Shown: positions 23,664-36,294, counted from the first letter of the stretch. The stretch is DNA of 49,196 nucleotides from Sinomicrobium oceani (GCF_900119185.1 NZ_FPJE01000029.1:1-49196); one strand, 5' to 3'. Notes: a model not told the origin generated them from the sequence alone. Made by a program: numbers and translations.

Positions 23664-24851
23664 ATGGCAAAGGAAACATTTGATCGTTCCAAACCGCACT
23701 TGAATATTGGTACTATTGGACACGTGGATCATGGTAAGACAACTTTAACCGCGGCTATTACTAAGGTTTTGGCTGATGCTGGTTTTTCAGAAGCAAGAAG
23801 CTTTGATCAGATTGATAACGCTCCGGAAGAAAAAGAAAGAGGTATTACAATTAATACATCACACGTAGAATATCAGACTGCTAACCGTCACTACGCTCAC
23901 GTTGACTGTCCTGGTCACGCTGACTACGTTAAGAACATGGTTACCGGTGCTGCTCAGATGGACGGTGCTATTCTGGTGGTTGCTGCTACCGATGGTCCTA
24001 TGCCGCAAACTCGTGAGCACATCCTTCTTGGACGTCAGGTAGGTGTTCCGCGTATCGTAGTTTTCCTTAATAAAGTTGACCTTGTTGATGATGCCGAGCT
24101 TTTGGAGCTGGTTGATATGGAAGTAAGAGACCTTTTGAGTTTCTATGAGTATGATGGGGATAACGGTCCTGTAATTCAGGGTTCTGCTCTTGGTGCTCTT
24201 AACGGAGAGAAAGAGTGGGTTGATACCGTATTGGAATTGATGGAAGCTGTCGATAACTGGATCGAATTGCCTCAGAGAGATGTTGATAAGGATTTCTTAA
24301 TGCCGGTTGAAGACGTGTTTACTATTACAGGTCGTGGTACTGTGGCTACCGGTCGTATCGAAACTGGTGTTGCTAAAACTGGTGATCCTGTAGAGATCAT
24401 TGGTATGGGAGCTGAGAAATTGACTTCTACTATTACCGGGGTTGAGATGTTCCGTAAGATATTGGATAGAGGTGAAGCCGGAGATAACGTAGGTCTGCTT
24501 TTGAGAGGTATTGAGAAAACTCAGATCAAAAGAGGTATGGTTATTTGTAAGCCTGGATCTGTGAAGCCTCACGCTAAGTTTAAAGCAGAGGTTTATATCC
24601 TTAAGAAAGAAGAAGGTGGTCGTCACACTCCTTTCCATAACAACTACCGTCCTCAGTTCTATGTACGTACTACTGACGTAACAGGTACTATTTCTCTTCC
24701 TGACGGAGTAGAGATGGTTATGCCTGGAGATAACCTTACTATCACTGTTGAGCTTATTCAGCCTATCGCTCTTAACGTAGGTCTCCGATTTGCAATCCGT
24801 GAAGGAGGTAGAACAGTAGGTGCTGGTCAGGTAACTGAAATCTTAGACTAA
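23664..24851 (+). CDS. tuf: Elongation factor Tu
   Basis: EF-Tu delivers aminoacyl-tRNA to the ribosome as a GTP complex. The 395-residue protein has P-loop GHVDHGKTT, the DCPGHADY G3 motif, NKVDLVD (G4) and SAL (G5), followed by the two beta-barrel domains, ending [10 protein letters not shown]. Codon use is strongly biased (GGT, GCT, CGT, AAC), unlike its lower-expressed neighbours, as expected for a very highly expressed gene. It lies between tRNA-Thr and tRNA-Trp in the lineage-typical order and follows the tRNAs on one transcript. The GxxRQVGVP segment has no unusual residue that I can see. Confidence 0.99.
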   Translation: MAKETFDRSKPHLNIGTIGHVDHGKTTLTAAITKVLADAGFSEARSFDQIDNAPEEKERGITINTSHVEYQTANRHYAHVDCPGHADYVKNMVTGAAQMDGAILVVAATDGPMPQTREHILLGRQVGVPRIVVFLNKVDLVDDAELLELVDMEVRDLLSFYEYDGDNGPVIQGSALGALNGEKEWVDTVLELMEAVDNWIELPQRDVDKDFLMPVEDVFTITGRGTVATGRIETGVAKTGDPVEIIGMGAEKLTSTITGVEMFRKILDRGEAGDNVGLLLRGIEKTQIKRGMVICKPGSVKPHAKFKAEVYILKKEEGGRHTPFHNNYRPQFYVRTTDVTGTISLPDGVEMVMPGDNLTITVELIQPIALNVGLRFAIREGGRTVGAGQVTEILD

Positions 24852-24874
24852 TTACGGTCTTTAAATTATAAGTA

Positions 24875-24915
24875 AAAGCCGGAAGACGCCTTTTATAACA
24901 GGATCTTCCGGCTTT
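24875..24915 (+). repeat. Hairpin between tuf and tRNA-Trp
   Basis: AAAGCCGGAAGA (24875-24886) and TCTTCCGGCTTT (24904-24915) form a perfect 12-bp stem. No T run follows, because tRNA-Trp starts five bases later. It may be an RNA processing or mRNA-end protecting element rather than a terminator. Confidence 0.75.
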
Positions 24916-24919
24916 ACCA

Positions 24920-24990
24920 ACGGGTGTAGTTCAAGGGTAGAATAGCGGTCTCCAAAACCGTTGATGGGAGTTCGAATCTCTCCACCCGTG
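24920..24990 (+). tRNA. tRNA-Trp (CCA)
   Basis: Acceptor arms ACGGGTG/CACCCGT with discriminator G. The anticodon arm CGGT-CTCCAAA-ACCG gives CCA. The T arm is GGGAG-TTCGAAT-CTCTC. Length 71 bases. It is the tRNA that the trp attenuator at 7076-7249 would monitor. Confidence 0.96.
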
Positions 24991-25005
24991 CAAAGAAAAT
25001 AGAAG

Positions 25006-25197
25006 ATGACAATAGTAGGTTATATAAAAGAATCCTTCGTAGAGTTGAAAAATAACGTGACCTGGCCGACATGGGCTGAAGGACAAAAGCTTATGGTTGT
25101 GGTAGCGGTTTTTTCCATATTGTTTTCTTTGGCTGTTTGGGGAATTGATGTAGCTTTTGGTGAGCTTATCAGTTTGTACTACAGTAAATTAAGTTAA
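25006..25197 (+). CDS. secE: Preprotein translocase subunit SecE
   Basis: A 63-residue single-helix SecE: short amphipathic helix IKESFVELKNNVTWPTW with the conserved V-W-P motif, then a membrane helix (LMVVVAVFSILFSLAVWGIDVAF). It clamps SecY in the SecYEG channel. It lies between tRNA-Trp and nusG, the near-universal bacterial order, 15 bases after the tRNA. Confidence 0.96.
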   Translation: MTIVGYIKESFVELKNNVTWPTWAEGQKLMVVVAVFSILFSLAVWGIDVAFGELISLYYSKLS

Positions 25198-25214
25198 CAT
25201 ACGAATAGATTGCT

Positions 25215-25766
25215 ATGGCAGAAGCATTAGTGAAACGGTGGTATGTGGTAAGGGCAGTCAGCGGTCAGGAAAACAAGGTGAAGTCTTACATCGAAAACGA
25301 GGTGGCTCGTCTTGGTTATTCCGATTATGTTGATGAAGTACTGGTTCCGACCGAAAAAGTTGTTCAAATACGAAATGGTAAAAAGGTCAATAAGGAAAGG
25401 GTTTATTTTCCTGGCTACGTAATGGTTAAGGCGAACCTCGGAGGTGAGGTTACGCACATTATCAAGTCTATTACCGGTGTTATCGGCTTTCTCGGAGAGG
25501 TTAAAGGCGGAGATCCTGTTCCGTTACGAAAATCCGAAGTAAACAGAATGCTTGGTAAGGTTGATGAGTTGTCTGTGAAAACAGATAATGTGGTGATACC
25601 TTATGCTGTAGGAGAGACTGTAAAGGTTATAGATGGACCTTTTAACGGTTTTAACGGTACTGTGGAGAAAGTTAACGAAGAAAAACGAAAGCTTGAGGTG
25701 ATGGTGAAGATTTTCGGTAGAAAGACCCCACTGGAGCTTAGTTACATGCAAGTAGAGAAAATTTAA
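25215..25766 (+). CDS. nusG: Transcription termination/antitermination factor NusG
   Basis: The 183-residue protein has the N-terminal NGN domain (KRWYVVRAVSGQENKVKSYIE ... VYFPGYVMVKANL) that binds RNA polymerase, and a C-terminal KOW domain (GETVKVIDGPFNGFNGTVEKVNEEKRKLEVMV) that contacts S10 or Rho. Length matches the family. It follows secE by 17 bases and precedes rplK by 65 bases in the same transcript. Confidence 0.97.
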   Translation: MAEALVKRWYVVRAVSGQENKVKSYIENEVARLGYSDYVDEVLVPTEKVVQIRNGKKVNKERVYFPGYVMVKANLGGEVTHIIKSITGVIGFLGEVKGGDPVPLRKSEVNRMLGKVDELSVKTDNVVIPYAVGETVKVIDGPFNGFNGTVEKVNEEKRKLEVMVKIFGRKTPLELSYMQVEKI

Positions 25767-25831
25767 ATGTTACATATAGAAGTGTCTTTGCTTCCTTGAT
25801 AAAGATGCTTCCTTGTATTAAATTCTGAACA

Positions 25832-26269
25832 ATGGCAAAAGAAGTTAGTAAAGTAGTTAAACTACAAGTTAGGGGAGGTGCTGCGAATCCGTCGCCACCG
25901 GTTGGACCCGCTTTAGGTGCTGCCGGCGTTAACATCATGGAGTTCTGTAAGCAGTTCAATGCGCGTACACAGGACAAACAGGGTAAGGTTTTACCTGTTG
26001 TTATCACGGTTTATAAAGATAAATCATTTGAATTTATCGTAAAGACACCGCCGGCGGCAGTTCAATTGAAGGAAGCGGCTAAGATTAAAAGTGGTTCCGG
26101 GGAACCTAACCGTAAGAAAGTGGCCAGCATTACCTGGGATCAGGTAAGAGCTATAGCCGAAGATAAAATGCAGGATCTTAATGCGTTTACCGTGGAGTCT
26201 GCCATGAGTATGGTTGCAGGTACCGCAAGATCTATGGGATTAACGGTTACTGGTGACAAGCCTTTTTAA
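25832..26269 (+). CDS. rplK: 50S ribosomal protein uL11
   Basis: A 145-residue uL11 with [38 protein letters not shown] (N-terminal domain, proline-rich hinge) and the C-terminal rRNA-binding end [16 protein letters not shown]. It forms the L11 stalk base near the GTPase centre. It is the first ribosomal gene of the rplKAJL-rpoBC cluster. Confidence 0.98.
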   Translation: MAKEVSKVVKLQVRGGAANPSPPVGPALGAAGVNIMEFCKQFNARTQDKQGKVLPVVITVYKDKSFEFIVKTPPAAVQLKEAAKIKSGSGEPNRKKVASITWDQVRAIAEDKMQDLNAFTVESAMSMVAGTARSMGLTVTGDKPF

Positions 26270-26288
26270 ATCTTAAAAGACAAGGAAA

Positions 26289-26978
26289 ATGGCAAAATTG
26301 ACGAAAAAGCAAAAAGAAGCTTTAGCTAAAATAGACAGAAATAAGCTGTATTCGGTAAACGAGGCTTCCGCACTGGTAAAAGAAATTACCAATGTGAAGT
26401 TTGATGCTTCTGTAGACATTGCTGTAAGGCTTGGTGTAGATCCGCGTAAAGCAAACCAGATGGTTCGTGGCGTGGTGACTTTACCTCACGGTACCGGTAA
26501 GGATGTTAAAGTTCTTGCGCTGGTAACCCCGGATAAAGAAGCTGAAGCAAAAGAAGCAGGTGCGGATTACGTAGGTCTTGATGAGTATCTGCAAAAGATC
26601 AAAGACGGCTGGACAGATGTTGATGTGATTATTACCATGCCAAGTGTTATGGGTAAATTAGGGCCTCTGGGACGTATTCTCGGACCAAGAGGGTTGATGC
26701 CTAACCCTAAGACCGGAACGGTAACTATGGATGTCGCTAAAGCTGTTAGTGAAGTAAAGGCAGGTAAGATCGATTTTAAGGTTGATAAAACCGGTATCGT
26801 TCATGCTGCTATAGGAAAAGCCTCATTTACTCCCGAGAAACTTTCCGGGAATGCGAATGAATTGATTCAAACATTAATTAAACTAAAACCAACTGCAGCT
26901 AAAGGTACTTACATTAAGAGTATTCACTTGTCCAGTACAATGAGTCCTAGTGTACCTGTAGACCCTAAAGCAGTTTAA
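26289..26978 (+). CDS. rplA: 50S ribosomal protein uL1
   Basis: The 229-residue uL1 forms the mobile stalk at the E site. Signatures include [44 protein letters not shown] and [15 protein letters not shown]. In many bacteria uL1 represses its own operon by binding the leader mRNA; no clear mimic of the 23S site was identified here. It lies 19 bases after rplK. Confidence 0.98.
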   Translation: MAKLTKKQKEALAKIDRNKLYSVNEASALVKEITNVKFDASVDIAVRLGVDPRKANQMVRGVVTLPHGTGKDVKVLALVTPDKEAEAKEAGADYVGLDEYLQKIKDGWTDVDVIITMPSVMGKLGPLGRILGPRGLMPNPKTGTVTMDVAKAVSEVKAGKIDFKVDKTGIVHAAIGKASFTPEKLSGNANELIQTLIKLKPTAAKGTYIKSIHLSSTMSPSVPVDPKAV

Positions 26979-27003
26979 TTGGTAGTTAATAATTCTTTAA
27001 ATC

Positions 27004-27522
27004 ATGACGAGAGAAGACAAAGCAACGGTAATCAGTGATTTAACTGCACAGTTGGCGGATAATACAAATATCTATCTCGCAGATATATCCGGCTTGGATG
27101 CGACAGCTACCTCTAACTTGCGTAGGGCGTGTTTCAAAGCAAATGTGAAACTGGCAGTTGTGAAAAATACATTGCTTTCCAAAGCAATGGAAGCGTCTGA
27201 TAAAGATTTTGGAGAGTTGCCTTCTGTATTGAAGGGTAATACCTCTCTTATGTTTTCCGAAACAGGTAATGTTCCTGCGAAACTTATCAAAGATTTCCGA
27301 AAGAAGTCTGATAAGCCCCTTCTTAAAGGTGCTTTTATCGCAGAAGCAATCTATATCGGAGATGAGCAGCTGGATGCTCTGGTTAGCCTCAAATCCAAAG
27401 AGGAAGTTATCGGAGATATCATCGGATTGCTGCAATCGCCTGCTAAGAACGTTATTTCCGGTCTTAAGTCCGGAGGTGGTAAACTTGCAGGTATCCTGAA
27501 GACTTTATCAGAGAAGGAATAA
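27004..27522 (+). CDS. rplJ: 50S ribosomal protein uL10
   Basis: The 172-residue uL10 anchors bL12 dimers on the ribosome. It has the N-terminal rRNA-binding domain (LADISGLDATATSNLRRACFKANVKLAVVKNTLLSKAM) and a C-terminal helical spine (KSKEEVIGDIIGLLQSPAKNVISGL ... ILKTLSEKE). It lies 25 bases after rplA and 48 before rplL. Confidence 0.97.
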   Translation: MTREDKATVISDLTAQLADNTNIYLADISGLDATATSNLRRACFKANVKLAVVKNTLLSKAMEASDKDFGELPSVLKGNTSLMFSETGNVPAKLIKDFRKKSDKPLLKGAFIAEAIYIGDEQLDALVSLKSKEEVIGDIIGLLQSPAKNVISGLKSGGGKLAGILKTLSEKE

Positions 27523-27570
27523 GTACGCACTTAATAACAATTTATATTTAAAATTCTAAAAACGATAGAA

Positions 27571-27951
27571 ATGGCAGATTTGAAAGACTTTGCAGAACAA
27601 TTAGTTAACTTAACAGTTAAAGAAGTAAACGAGTTAGCTGACATATTAAAAGAAGAATACGGTATCGAGCCTGCTGCTGCTGCAGTTGCTGTTGCCGGAG
27701 GTGGAGCTGCTGCCGGAGGTGGAGAAGCTGCTGAAGAAAAAACTGAGTTTGATGTAATCCTGAAAGCTGCCGGTGGATCTAAATTGGCAGTTGTTAAATT
27801 GGTAAAAGAACTTACCGGTCTTGGATTGAAAGAAGCTAAGGAGATCGTAGATAGCGCTCCTAAAGCGATCAAAGAAGGAATTTCCAAAGACGAAGCAGAA
27901 GGAATCAAATCTTCTTTAGAAGAAGCTGGAGCAGAGGTTGAGCTTAAATAA
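27571..27951 (+). CDS. rplL: 50S ribosomal protein bL12
   Basis: The 126-residue protein has the N-terminal dimerisation helices ([25 protein letters not shown]), an Ala/Gly-rich hinge (about residues 32-52) and the globular C-terminal domain with [38 protein letters not shown]. It recruits translational GTPases. Codon use is strongly biased, as in tuf. Confidence 0.98.
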   Translation: MADLKDFAEQLVNLTVKEVNELADILKEEYGIEPAAAAVAVAGGGAAAGGGEAAEEKTEFDVILKAAGGSKLAVVKLVKELTGLGLKEAKEIVDSAPKAIKEGISKDEAEGIKSSLEEAGAEVELK

Positions 27952-27973
27952 GTTCCCTGAGCTTTAAAGCCTT

Positions 27974-28018
27974 GGTTTAGGTCTTTTCGCTATGTGCGAA
28001 CTAGGCCTAAACCCTTTT
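27974..28018 (+). terminator. Partial terminator between rplL and rpoB
   Basis: GGTTTAGGTC (27974-27983) pairs with GGCCTAAACC (28004-28013) over 10 bp with one G-T, followed by a short CTTTTG run. It fits a partial terminator that lets only part of ribosomal transcription continue into rpoBC, as known at this junction in E. coli. Confidence 0.6.
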
Positions 28019-28075
28019 GCATATATAATTATATGCGTTATATTACTTATATTTTAATCAAAATTTTGTCCATTG

Positions 28076-31000
28076 ATGTTCACAAATCAGACTGAAAGAA
28101 TAAGTTTCGCCTCGGCCAAGAACACACCGGATTATCCCGATTTCTTGGATATTCAGATCCAGTCATTCCAGGACTTCTTCCAACTGGAAACAAAATCTGA
28201 AGAAAGGGGACGTGAAGGTTTATACAATACCTTCATGGAGAACTTCCCGATTACTGATACACGCAATCAGTTTGTATTAGAGTTTTTAGATTATTTTGTG
28301 GACCCTCCCAGGTATACCATTCAGGAATGTATTGAAAGAGGGTTAACCTATAGTGTGCCTTTGAAGGCAAGGTTGAAACTGTATTGTACCGACCCGGAAC
28401 ATGAGGACTTCGAAACCATAGTACAGGACGTTTACCTGGGAACCATCCCTTACATGACGCCCAGTGGTACTTTTGTTATCAATGGAGCCGAAAGAGTAGT
28501 AGTTTCTCAGTTACACCGTTCACCGGGAGTATTCTTTGGGCAATCTTTCCATGCGAACGGAACCAAATTGTATTCTGCAAGGGTAATCCCTTTTAAAGGG
28601 TCCTGGATAGAATTTGCTACGGACATCAACAGTGTGATGTATGCATACATCGACAGAAAGAAAAAATTACCGGTAACCACGCTGTTCAGAGCTATAGGTT
28701 TTGAAAGAGATAAAGATATCCTGGAGATCTTCGACCTTGCGGAAGAAGTTAAAGTTTCTAAAACGGGACTTAAAAAAGTTCTCGGAAGGAAGCTTGCTGC
28801 AAGGGTATTGAATACGTGGCATGAGGATTTTGTAGATGAAGATACCGGAGAAGTGGTTTCTATCGAGCGTAACGAGATCGTGCTCGACCGGGATACCATT
28901 CTTGAAAAAGAACACATTGACGAAATTATCGATGCGGACGTAAAAACGATACTGCTTCACAAAGAAGACAGTCAGACGGCCGATTACGCGATAATCCACA
29001 ATACCTTACAGAAGGACCCTACCAATTCCGAAAAAGAAGCGGTAGAACATATATATCGTCAGTTGCGTAATGCAGAACCGCCAGATGAGGAAACTGCGCG
29101 CGGAATTATCGATAAGCTTTTCTTCTCCGATCAGCGTTATAACCTCGGAGATGTAGGGCGTTACAGAATGAATAAGAAGTTGGGACTGAATATCGATATG
29201 GATAAGCAGGTCCTGACCAAAGAAGATATCATTACCATTATCAAGTATCTGATAGAACTTATCAGTGCCAAAGCAGAGGTGGATGATATCGACCACCTTT
29301 CCAACAGGAGGGTGCGAACCGTAGGAGAGCAGTTGTCTGCACAGTTCGGCGTAGGATTGGCCCGTATGGCCCGTACGATCCGCGAGCGGATGAACGTAAG
29401 GGATAACGAGGTGTTTACCCCGATAGACCTTATCAATGCCAAGACGCTTTCATCGGTTATAAATTCTTTCTTCGGTACCAACCAGTTGTCCCAGTTTATG
29501 GATCAGACCAACCCGTTGGCCGAGATTACACACAAAAGACGTCTTTCTGCCCTGGGGCCGGGAGGTCTTTCGAGAGAGCGTGCCGGTTTTGAGGTACGTG
29601 ACGTTCACTATACGCACTACGGGCGTCTGTGTCCTATCGAAACACCTGAAGGACCGAATATCGGTCTGATCTCTTCCCTGAGTGTATTTGCCAAAGTAAA
29701 TACCATGGGATTCATCGAAACACCGTATCGTAAGGTTGATAACGGGAAAGTCGATGTTTCGGAATTCGTTTATCTCAGTGCCGAAGAAGAAGAAGAAAAA
29801 CTCATTGCTCAGGCGAATATTCCGCTCGATGAAGACGGAACGATCCTGAAAGATAAGGTTATTGCCCGCGAGGAAGGTGACTTCCCGGTGGTAGACCCCG
29901 GACAGGTACACTATACCGATGTGGCACCGAACCAGATCGCTTCCATATCGGCATCGCTTATTCCGTTCCTCGAACACGATGATGCGAACCGTGCACTGAT
30001 GGGATCAAACATGATGCGGCAGGCCGTTCCGATCCTGAAACCCGATTCGCCAATCGTAGGTACCGGACTGGAAAGACGTGTAGCTTCTGATTCCAGGGTA
30101 CTTATCAACGCCGAAGGTAATGGTGAGGTAGAGTATGTGGATGCACAGAAAATAACGATTAAATACGACAGGACAGAAGAAGAGCGAATGGTAAGTTTTG
30201 ACGATGATTCCAAAACTTATGAGCTCATCAAATTCCGTAAAACCAATCAGGGGACTTCGATCAACCTGAAGCCTATTGTTAAAAAAGGTGACCGGGTAGA
30301 AAAAGGACAGGTCCTTTGTGAAGGATATGCTACGCAACAGGGAGAACTTGCTCTCGGAAGAAATATGCAGGTAGCCTTCATGCCCTGGAAAGGTTATAAC
30401 TTTGAAGATGCGATCGTAATCTCGGAAAAAGTGGTACGTGAAGATATCTTTACGTCCATCCATATCGATGAGTACTCGCTGGAGGTCCGGGACACCAAGC
30501 TCGGTGCGGAAGAGCTGACCAACGATATCCCGAACGTATCGGAAGAAGCCACCAAAGATCTCGACGAACAAGGGATGATAAGGATCGGAGCCGAGGTTAA
30601 ACCCGGTGATATCCTGATCGGTAAGATTACACCGAAAGGAGAATCCGACCCGACGCCGGAAGAAAAACTGCTCCGGGCGATCTTCGGAGACAAGGCCGGA
30701 GACGTAAAAGACGCGTCGCTGAAAGCTTCTCCTTCGTTAAGCGGGGTGGTTATCGACAAGAAATTGTTCTCACGGGCTATCAAAGACAAGCGCAAGAGAG
30801 CAAAAGACAAGGAAGATATCGCCAAACTCGACCTGGAATATAACACCAAGTTCGAGAACCTGAAAAGTGTACTGATCGAAAAACTGTTTACCCTGGTAAA
30901 CGGAAAAACATCACAGGGAGTCCTCAATGACCTCGGAGAGGAAGTATTGCCTAAAGGTAAGAAGTACACCCTGAAAATGCTTAACGGTGTTGATGACTTC

Positions 31001-31885
31001 GCACACCTGGTGGGTGGTACCTGGACAACAGACGACCATACGAATGTGATGATTGCCGATTTGCTTCACAATTATAAAATTAAACTTAACGACCTTCAGG
31101 GAGCGTTGCGAAGAGACAAGTTTACGATCTCGGTAGGAGATGAACTTCCTGCCGGAATCATGAAACTGGCCAAGATCTACATCGCTAAGAAACGTAAACT
31201 GAAAGTAGGAGATAAGATGGCCGGACGTCACGGTAACAAAGGTATTGTGGCACGTATCGTTCGTCAGGAAGACATGCCTTTCCTGGAAGACGGAACACCG
31301 GTTGATATTGTGCTCAACCCGCTTGGGGTACCTTCCCGTATGAACATCGGGCAGATATATGAAACCGTACTCGGATGGGCTGGTAAGAAACTGGGAAGAA
31401 AATTTGCCACACCTATCTTTGACGGTGCTTCACTCGATGAGATCAATAAGTACACCGATCAGGCAGGTGTTCCGAGATTCGGACACACTTACCTTTATGA
31501 CGGAGGTACGGGTGAGCGTTTTGACCAGCGTGCCACCGTCGGGGTAATCTATATGATTAAACTCGGCCACATGATCGATGACAAGATGCACGCCCGTTCT
31601 ATCGGACCATACTCCCTTATTACCCAACAGCCGCTCGGTGGTAAGGCACAGTTCGGAGGGCAGCGTTTCGGAGAGATGGAGGTATGGGCACTGGAAGCCT
31701 ACGGAGCATCCAGCACGCTTAGGGAAATCCTTACCGTCAAGTCTGATGACGTGATCGGTAGGGCAAAAACCTATGAGGCGATTGTGAAAGGAGAAGCCAT
31801 GCCGGAACCCGGCCTGCCGGAATCCTTCAACGTGTTGATGCACGAACTCAAAGGTCTGGGACTCGACATCAGACTGGAGGAATAA
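28076..31885 (+). CDS. rpoB: DNA-directed RNA polymerase subunit beta
   Basis: The 1269-residue beta subunit starts at ATG 28076 ([12 protein letters not shown]). The rifampicin region [45 protein letters not shown] is wild type at the usual resistance positions I can compare (Gln, Asp, His, Arg, Ser). GNMGRNKQ-like [13 protein letters not shown], KxxGRHGNKG ([12 protein letters not shown]) and the C-terminal [23 protein letters not shown] contacts to beta-prime are present. It forms the catalytic core with RpoC 86 bases downstream; that gap contains a six-base stem (31902-31929) without a T run. Confidence 0.99.
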   Translation: MFTNQTERISFASAKNTPDYPDFLDIQIQSFQDFFQLETKSEERGREGLYNTFMENFPITDTRNQFVLEFLDYFVDPPRYTIQECIERGLTYSVPLKARLKLYCTDPEHEDFETIVQDVYLGTIPYMTPSGTFVINGAERVVVSQLHRSPGVFFGQSFHANGTKLYSARVIPFKGSWIEFATDINSVMYAYIDRKKKLPVTTLFRAIGFERDKDILEIFDLAEEVKVSKTGLKKVLGRKLAARVLNTWHEDFVDEDTGEVVSIERNEIVLDRDTILEKEHIDEIIDADVKTILLHKEDSQTADYAIIHNTLQKDPTNSEKEAVEHIYRQLRNAEPPDEETARGIIDKLFFSDQRYNLGDVGRYRMNKKLGLNIDMDKQVLTKEDIITIIKYLIELISAKAEVDDIDHLSNRRVRTVGEQLSAQFGVGLARMARTIRERMNVRDNEVFTPIDLINAKTLSSVINSFFGTNQLSQFMDQTNPLAEITHKRRLSALGPGGLSRERAGFEVRDVHYTHYGRLCPIETPEGPNIGLISSLSVFAKVNTMGFIETPYRKVDNGKVDVSEFVYLSAEEEEEKLIAQANIPLDEDGTILKDKVIAREEGDFPVVDPGQVHYTDVAPNQIASISASLIPFLEHDDANRALMGSNMMRQAVPILKPDSPIVGTGLERRVASDSRVLINAEGNGEVEYVDAQKITIKYDRTEEERMVSFDDDSKTYELIKFRKTNQGTSINLKPIVKKGDRVEKGQVLCEGYATQQGELALGRNMQVAFMPWKGYNFEDAIVISEKVVREDIFTSIHIDEYSLEVRDTKLGAEELTNDIPNVSEEATKDLDEQGMIRIGAEVKPGDILIGKITPKGESDPTPEEKLLRAIFGDKAGDVKDASLKASPSLSGVVIDKKLFSRAIKDKRKRAKDKEDIAKLDLEYNTKFENLKSVLIEKLFTLVNGKTSQGVLNDLGEEVLPKGKKYTLKMLNGVDDFAHLVGGTWTTDDHTNVMIADLLHNYKIKLNDLQGALRRDKFTISVGDELPAGIMKLAKIYIAKKRKLKVGDKMAGRHGNKGIVARIVRQEDMPFLEDGTPVDIVLNPLGVPSRMNIGQIYETVLGWAGKKLGRKFATPIFDGASLDEINKYTDQAGVPRFGHTYLYDGGTGERFDQRATVGVIYMIKLGHMIDDKMHARSIGPYSLITQQPLGGKAQFGGQRFGEMEVWALEAYGASSTLREILTVKSDDVIGRAKTYEAIVKGEAMPEPGLPESFNVLMHELKGLGLDIRLEE

Positions 31886-31971
31886 TTGATATAACGAGGT
31901 TACGGCAGCCGGTTTGTACAGGTTGCCGTTGCCCGTACCAAATTACACTTAATTCATTATCACCATACATC

Positions 31972-34900
31972 ATGGCAAGAGGAAAAGATAAGAATACAGT
32001 AACGAGATTTAATAAAATCTCTATAGGCTTGGCGTCACCGGAGTCTATCCTCGCGGAATCCCGCGGTGAGGTTTTGAAGCCGGAAACCATAAATTACCGT
32101 ACGCACAAACCGGAACGTGATGGTTTGTTCTGCGAACGTATTTTTGGTCCGGTAAAGGATTATGAATGTGCTTGTGGGAAATACAAGAGGATCAGATATA
32201 AAGGTATTGTATGCGACCGGTGTGGTGTAGAAGTTACAGAGAAAAAAGTACGAAGAGACCGCGTAGGACATATCAATCTGGTAGTTCCTATTGCACATAT
32301 ATGGTATTTCAGATCACTGCCCAATAAAATAGGATATCTGCTGGGACTTCCTTCCAAGAAGCTGGATATGATCATCTATTACGAGCGTTATGTGGTAATC
32401 CAGCCCGGAAATGCCAAAAATGCCGAAGGGGAGCAACTGAAGCAGATGGACTTCCTTACGGAAGAAGAATACCTGAACATTCTGGATAGTCTTCCGCAGG
32501 AAAACCAATACCTCGAAGATACCGATCCCAATAAGTTTATCGCTAAGATGGGAGCGGAGTGTATCATCGAACTGTTAAACAGGATCGATCTGGATGCATT
32601 GTCTTATGATCTTCGTCATAAAGCCAATAACGAAACATCAAAACAACGTAAAACAGAGGCCCTCAAGAGACTTCAGGTGGTAGAGGCTTTCCGTGAAGCA
32701 CAGCAGAACAGGGAAAATAAACCGGAATGGATGATCCTTAAGGTAATCCCCGTTATTCCGCCCGAACTGCGTCCGTTAGTGCCGTTGGACGGTGGACGTT
32801 TTGCTACATCGGATCTCAATGACCTGTACCGAAGAGTTATTATAAGAAACAACCGTCTGAAAAGACTGATGGAGATCAAAGCTCCGGAAGTAATCCTCCG
32901 AAACGAGAAGAGGATGCTTCAGGAGTCCGTAGATTCCCTGTTTGATAATACCCGAAAATCTTCGGCAGTGAAGACAGAGTCCAACAGACCGCTGAAATCA
33001 CTATCCGATTCCCTGAAAGGTAAGCAGGGACGTTTCCGTCAGAACCTCCTCGGTAAAAGGGTGGATTATTCGGCACGTTCCGTTATTGTCGTAGGACCGG
33101 AACTGAAAATGTACGAATGTGGTCTGCCGAAAGATATGGCAGCCGAAATATATAAACCTTTCGTGATCCGTAAGCTGATCGAACGCGGTATTGTAAAAAC
33201 CGTAAAATCTGCGAAAAAGATCATCGACAGAAAAGAGCCTGTAGTATGGGATATCCTGGACAACGTGATCAAAGGACACCCCGTACTGCTCAACCGTGCC
33301 CCCACACTGCACAGGTTGGGGATCCAGGCTTTCCAGCCGAAACTGATAGAAGGAAAGGCCATTCAGCTTCACCCGTTGGCATGTACGGCATTTAACGCCG
33401 ACTTCGATGGTGACCAGATGGCAGTACACCTTCCGCTCGGGCCGGAGGCTATCCTGGAAGCACAGTTGCTGATGCTTGCTTCGCATAATATCCTGAACCC
33501 TGCAAACGGTTCGCCGATAACCGTACCTTCTCAGGATATGGTACTCGGATTGTATTACATGACCAAGGAGCGAAGAAGCACCCCTGAAGAACCCGTAAAA
33601 GGAGAAGGGCTGACATTCTATTCTCCGGAAGAGGTGATTATAGCTTACAACGAAAAAAGAGTAGATCTCAATGCTATAATTAAAGTCAGAACCAAAGATT
33701 TTAATGAAGAAGGTAAGCTTGCGATACAGATCATCGAAACCTCGGTAGGTCGGGTACTCTTTAATGAAGTGGTACCGGAACAGGCCGGATTTATCAATGC
33801 CGTACTGACCAAAAAATCATTGCGGGATATCATCGGTTATGTGTTGAAAGTAACAGATGTACCTACTACGGCTGACTTCCTGGACAAAATCAAAAGTACA
33901 GGATATGGTATGGCATTCAAAGGAGGACTTTCTTTCAGTCTCGGGGATATTATTATCCCGGCTGAAAAACACCAGATGATTGCCGAAGCCAATGAGCAGG
34001 TAGATGGTATTATGATGAACTATAACATGGGTCTTATTACCAATAACGAACGTTATAATCAGGTCATTGACGTATGGACATCGACTAACGCTATGCTTAC
34101 CGAGCTGGCGATGAAGCGTATCCGTGAGGATAAGCAAGGGTTTAACTCGGTGTATATGATGCTCGACTCCGGAGCGAGGGGATCTAAAGAACAGATCCGT
34201 CAGCTTACCGGTATGAGGGGATTGATGGCGAAACCTAAAAAGTCTACTGCCGGCGGTGGAGAGATTATCGAAAACCCGATCCTCTCTAACTTTAAGGAAG
34301 GACTTTCTATCCTGGAATACTTTATCTCTACCCACGGTGCACGTAAAGGTCTTGCGGATACCGCTCTTAAAACGGCGGATGCAGGATACCTTACCCGTCG
34401 TCTCGTAGATGTTTCCCAGGATGTTATTATCAATACGGAAGATTGTGGCACGCTCAGAGGAGTGGAAGTAGAAGCGCTTAAGAAAAATGAAGAGATCGTT
34501 GAATCTCTCGGTGAGCGTATCCTCGGACGTGTATCGCTACACGATGTATATGATCCGTTAACCGAAGAACTGCTCGTAGAGTCCGGTGAAGAGATCAGTG
34601 AAGAAATCGTTAAAAAGATCGATGCATCTCCGCTGGAGCGTATCGAAGTACGATCTGCACTGACCTGTGAGGCTAAGCAGGGAATTTGTGCCAAGTGCTA
34701 CGGAAGAAACCTCGCTACCGGTAAAATGGTACAAAAGGGTGAGGCCGTCGGTGTTATCGCGGCACAATCTATCGGTGAGCCCGGTACACAGCTTACACTG
34801 CGAACCTTCCACGTAGGAGGGATTGCGGGTAACATCTCTGAAGAGAGTAAGCTGCATTCCAAATTTAATGGTCTTGTGACTATAGAAGACCTTAAAACGG

Positions 34901-36273
34901 TACGTAGTGAAAATGCCGAAGGAAAAGAAGTAGATGTGGTAATATCGCGTACTTCCGAAGTGAAGATCACTGACGAGAAAACCGGGATAGTACTCAGCAC
35001 CAACAACGTTCCTTACGGTTCCCAGATATTTGTAAAAGACGGTCAGAAAATCACCAAAGGTGATGTTATCTGCCAGTGGGACCCTTACAACGGTGTGATT
35101 ATTTCCGAATTCTCGGGAAGCATCGTCTACGAAAACGTAGAGCAGGGAGTTACCTACCAGGTAGAAATAGACGAACAGACAGGATTCCAGGAGAAAGTGA
35201 TTTCTGAATCCAGAAACAAGAAACTTATTCCTACCCTGCTGATCAAGAGCAGTAAAGGAGAGACCTTGCGTTCGTACAACCTACCTGTCGGGGCACACAT
35301 TATGGTTGATAACGGCGAAAAGATCAAAGAAGGTAAAGTATTGGTTAAGATCCCGCGTAAATCGGCCAAAGCCGGTGATATTACCGGGGGTCTTCCAAGG
35401 GTTACCGAACTTTTCGAGGCGAGAAATCCTTCCAATCCAGCTGTAGTTTCGGAAATAGACGGTGTCGTTTCTTTCGGAAAAATCAAGCGCGGAAACAGGG
35501 AGATCATCGTTGAATCCAAGATCGGTGAAATAAAGAAATACCTGGTAAAACTTTCGAACCAGATCCTTGTTCAGGAAAATGACTTCGTAAGAGCAGGAAT
35601 GCCACTTTCTGACGGATCTGTAACTCCGGAAGATATCCTTAATATCAAAGGACCTTCTGCAGTACAGCAGTATCTGGTGAATGAAGTACAGGAAGTTTAC
35701 CGTTTACAGGGGGTTAAGATCAACGACAAACACTTTGAAGTTGTAGTGCGTCAAATGATGCGTAAAGTACAGATCAATGACCCGGGAGATACGATCTTCC
35801 TCGAAGGACAATTGGTACACAAAGATGACTTTATCGAAGAGAACGACGGACTGTTCGGTAAGAAAGTGGTAGAAGATGCCGGAGAATCAACTTCATTGAA
35901 AGCCGGTCAGATTGTAACCTTACGTCAGCTGAGAGATGAAAACTCGCTCCTTAAGCGAGCAGATAAAAATCTGGTTGTGGCCAGAGATGTAGTGCCTGCT
36001 ACCGCTTCGCCGGTACTTCAGGGTATTACCAGAGCGTCACTGCAGACCAAATCGTTTATCTCCGCTGCGTCGTTCCAGGAAACTACGAAAGTGCTCAATG
36101 AAGCAGCCGTTAGCGGAAAAGTAGACTCTCTGGAAGGATTGAAAGAGAACGTTATAGTAGGACACAAAATTCCTGCCGGTACCGGTATGCGCGATTACGA
36201 TAATATCATTGTAGGATCGAAAGAAGAATACGATGAGATTATGAGCAGCAAACAGGAGGCAAGTCTTTACTAA
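31972..36273 (+). CDS. rpoC: DNA-directed RNA polymerase subunit beta-prime
   Basis: The 1433-residue beta-prime subunit contains the zinc ribbon [24 protein letters not shown] near residues 65-90, the catalytic NADFDGDQM loop near 475, the bridge helix/trigger loop region ([13 protein letters not shown]), the second zinc site CxxCY ([14 protein letters not shown]), and [24 protein letters not shown]. Length and domain order match Bacteroidota RpoC. It is the last core gene before a strong terminator at 36295. Confidence 0.99.
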   Translation: MARGKDKNTVTRFNKISIGLASPESILAESRGEVLKPETINYRTHKPERDGLFCERIFGPVKDYECACGKYKRIRYKGIVCDRCGVEVTEKKVRRDRVGHINLVVPIAHIWYFRSLPNKIGYLLGLPSKKLDMIIYYERYVVIQPGNAKNAEGEQLKQMDFLTEEEYLNILDSLPQENQYLEDTDPNKFIAKMGAECIIELLNRIDLDALSYDLRHKANNETSKQRKTEALKRLQVVEAFREAQQNRENKPEWMILKVIPVIPPELRPLVPLDGGRFATSDLNDLYRRVIIRNNRLKRLMEIKAPEVILRNEKRMLQESVDSLFDNTRKSSAVKTESNRPLKSLSDSLKGKQGRFRQNLLGKRVDYSARSVIVVGPELKMYECGLPKDMAAEIYKPFVIRKLIERGIVKTVKSAKKIIDRKEPVVWDILDNVIKGHPVLLNRAPTLHRLGIQAFQPKLIEGKAIQLHPLACTAFNADFDGDQMAVHLPLGPEAILEAQLLMLASHNILNPANGSPITVPSQDMVLGLYYMTKERRSTPEEPVKGEGLTFYSPEEVIIAYNEKRVDLNAIIKVRTKDFNEEGKLAIQIIETSVGRVLFNEVVPEQAGFINAVLTKKSLRDIIGYVLKVTDVPTTADFLDKIKSTGYGMAFKGGLSFSLGDIIIPAEKHQMIAEANEQVDGIMMNYNMGLITNNERYNQVIDVWTSTNAMLTELAMKRIREDKQGFNSVYMMLDSGARGSKEQIRQLTGMRGLMAKPKKSTAGGGEIIENPILSNFKEGLSILEYFISTHGARKGLADTALKTADAGYLTRRLVDVSQDVIINTEDCGTLRGVEVEALKKNEEIVESLGERILGRVSLHDVYDPLTEELLVESGEEISEEIVKKIDASPLERIEVRSALTCEAKQGICAKCYGRNLATGKMVQKGEAVGVIAAQSIGEPGTQLTLRTFHVGGIAGNISEESKLHSKFNGLVTIEDLKTVRSENAEGKEVDVVISRTSEVKITDEKTGIVLSTNNVPYGSQIFVKDGQKITKGDVICQWDPYNGVIISEFSGSIVYENVEQGVTYQVEIDEQTGFQEKVISESRNKKLIPTLLIKSSKGETLRSYNLPVGAHIMVDNGEKIKEGKVLVKIPRKSAKAGDITGGLPRVTELFEARNPSNPAVVSEIDGVVSFGKIKRGNREIIVESKIGEIKKYLVKLSNQILVQENDFVRAGMPLSDGSVTPEDILNIKGPSAVQQYLVNEVQEVYRLQGVKINDKHFEVVVRQMMRKVQINDPGDTIFLEGQLVHKDDFIEENDGLFGKKVVEDAGESTSLKAGQIVTLRQLRDENSLLKRADKNLVVARDVVPATASPVLQGITRASLQTKSFISAASFQETTKVLNEAAVSGKVDSLEGLKENVIVGHKIPAGTGMRDYDNIIVGSKEEYDEIMSSKQEASLY

Positions 36274-36294
36274 AAAATAACAGTAAATAAAGAC

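Noticed and set aside
29450-29977. Long minus-strand open frame inside rpoB
   Set aside because: It mirrors rpoB codons, has no family resemblance and no promoter; the plus-strand protein is unmistakable.
31902-31929. Six-base stem in the rpoB-rpoC gap as a terminator
   Set aside because: No T run follows and rpoC must be co-transcribed.
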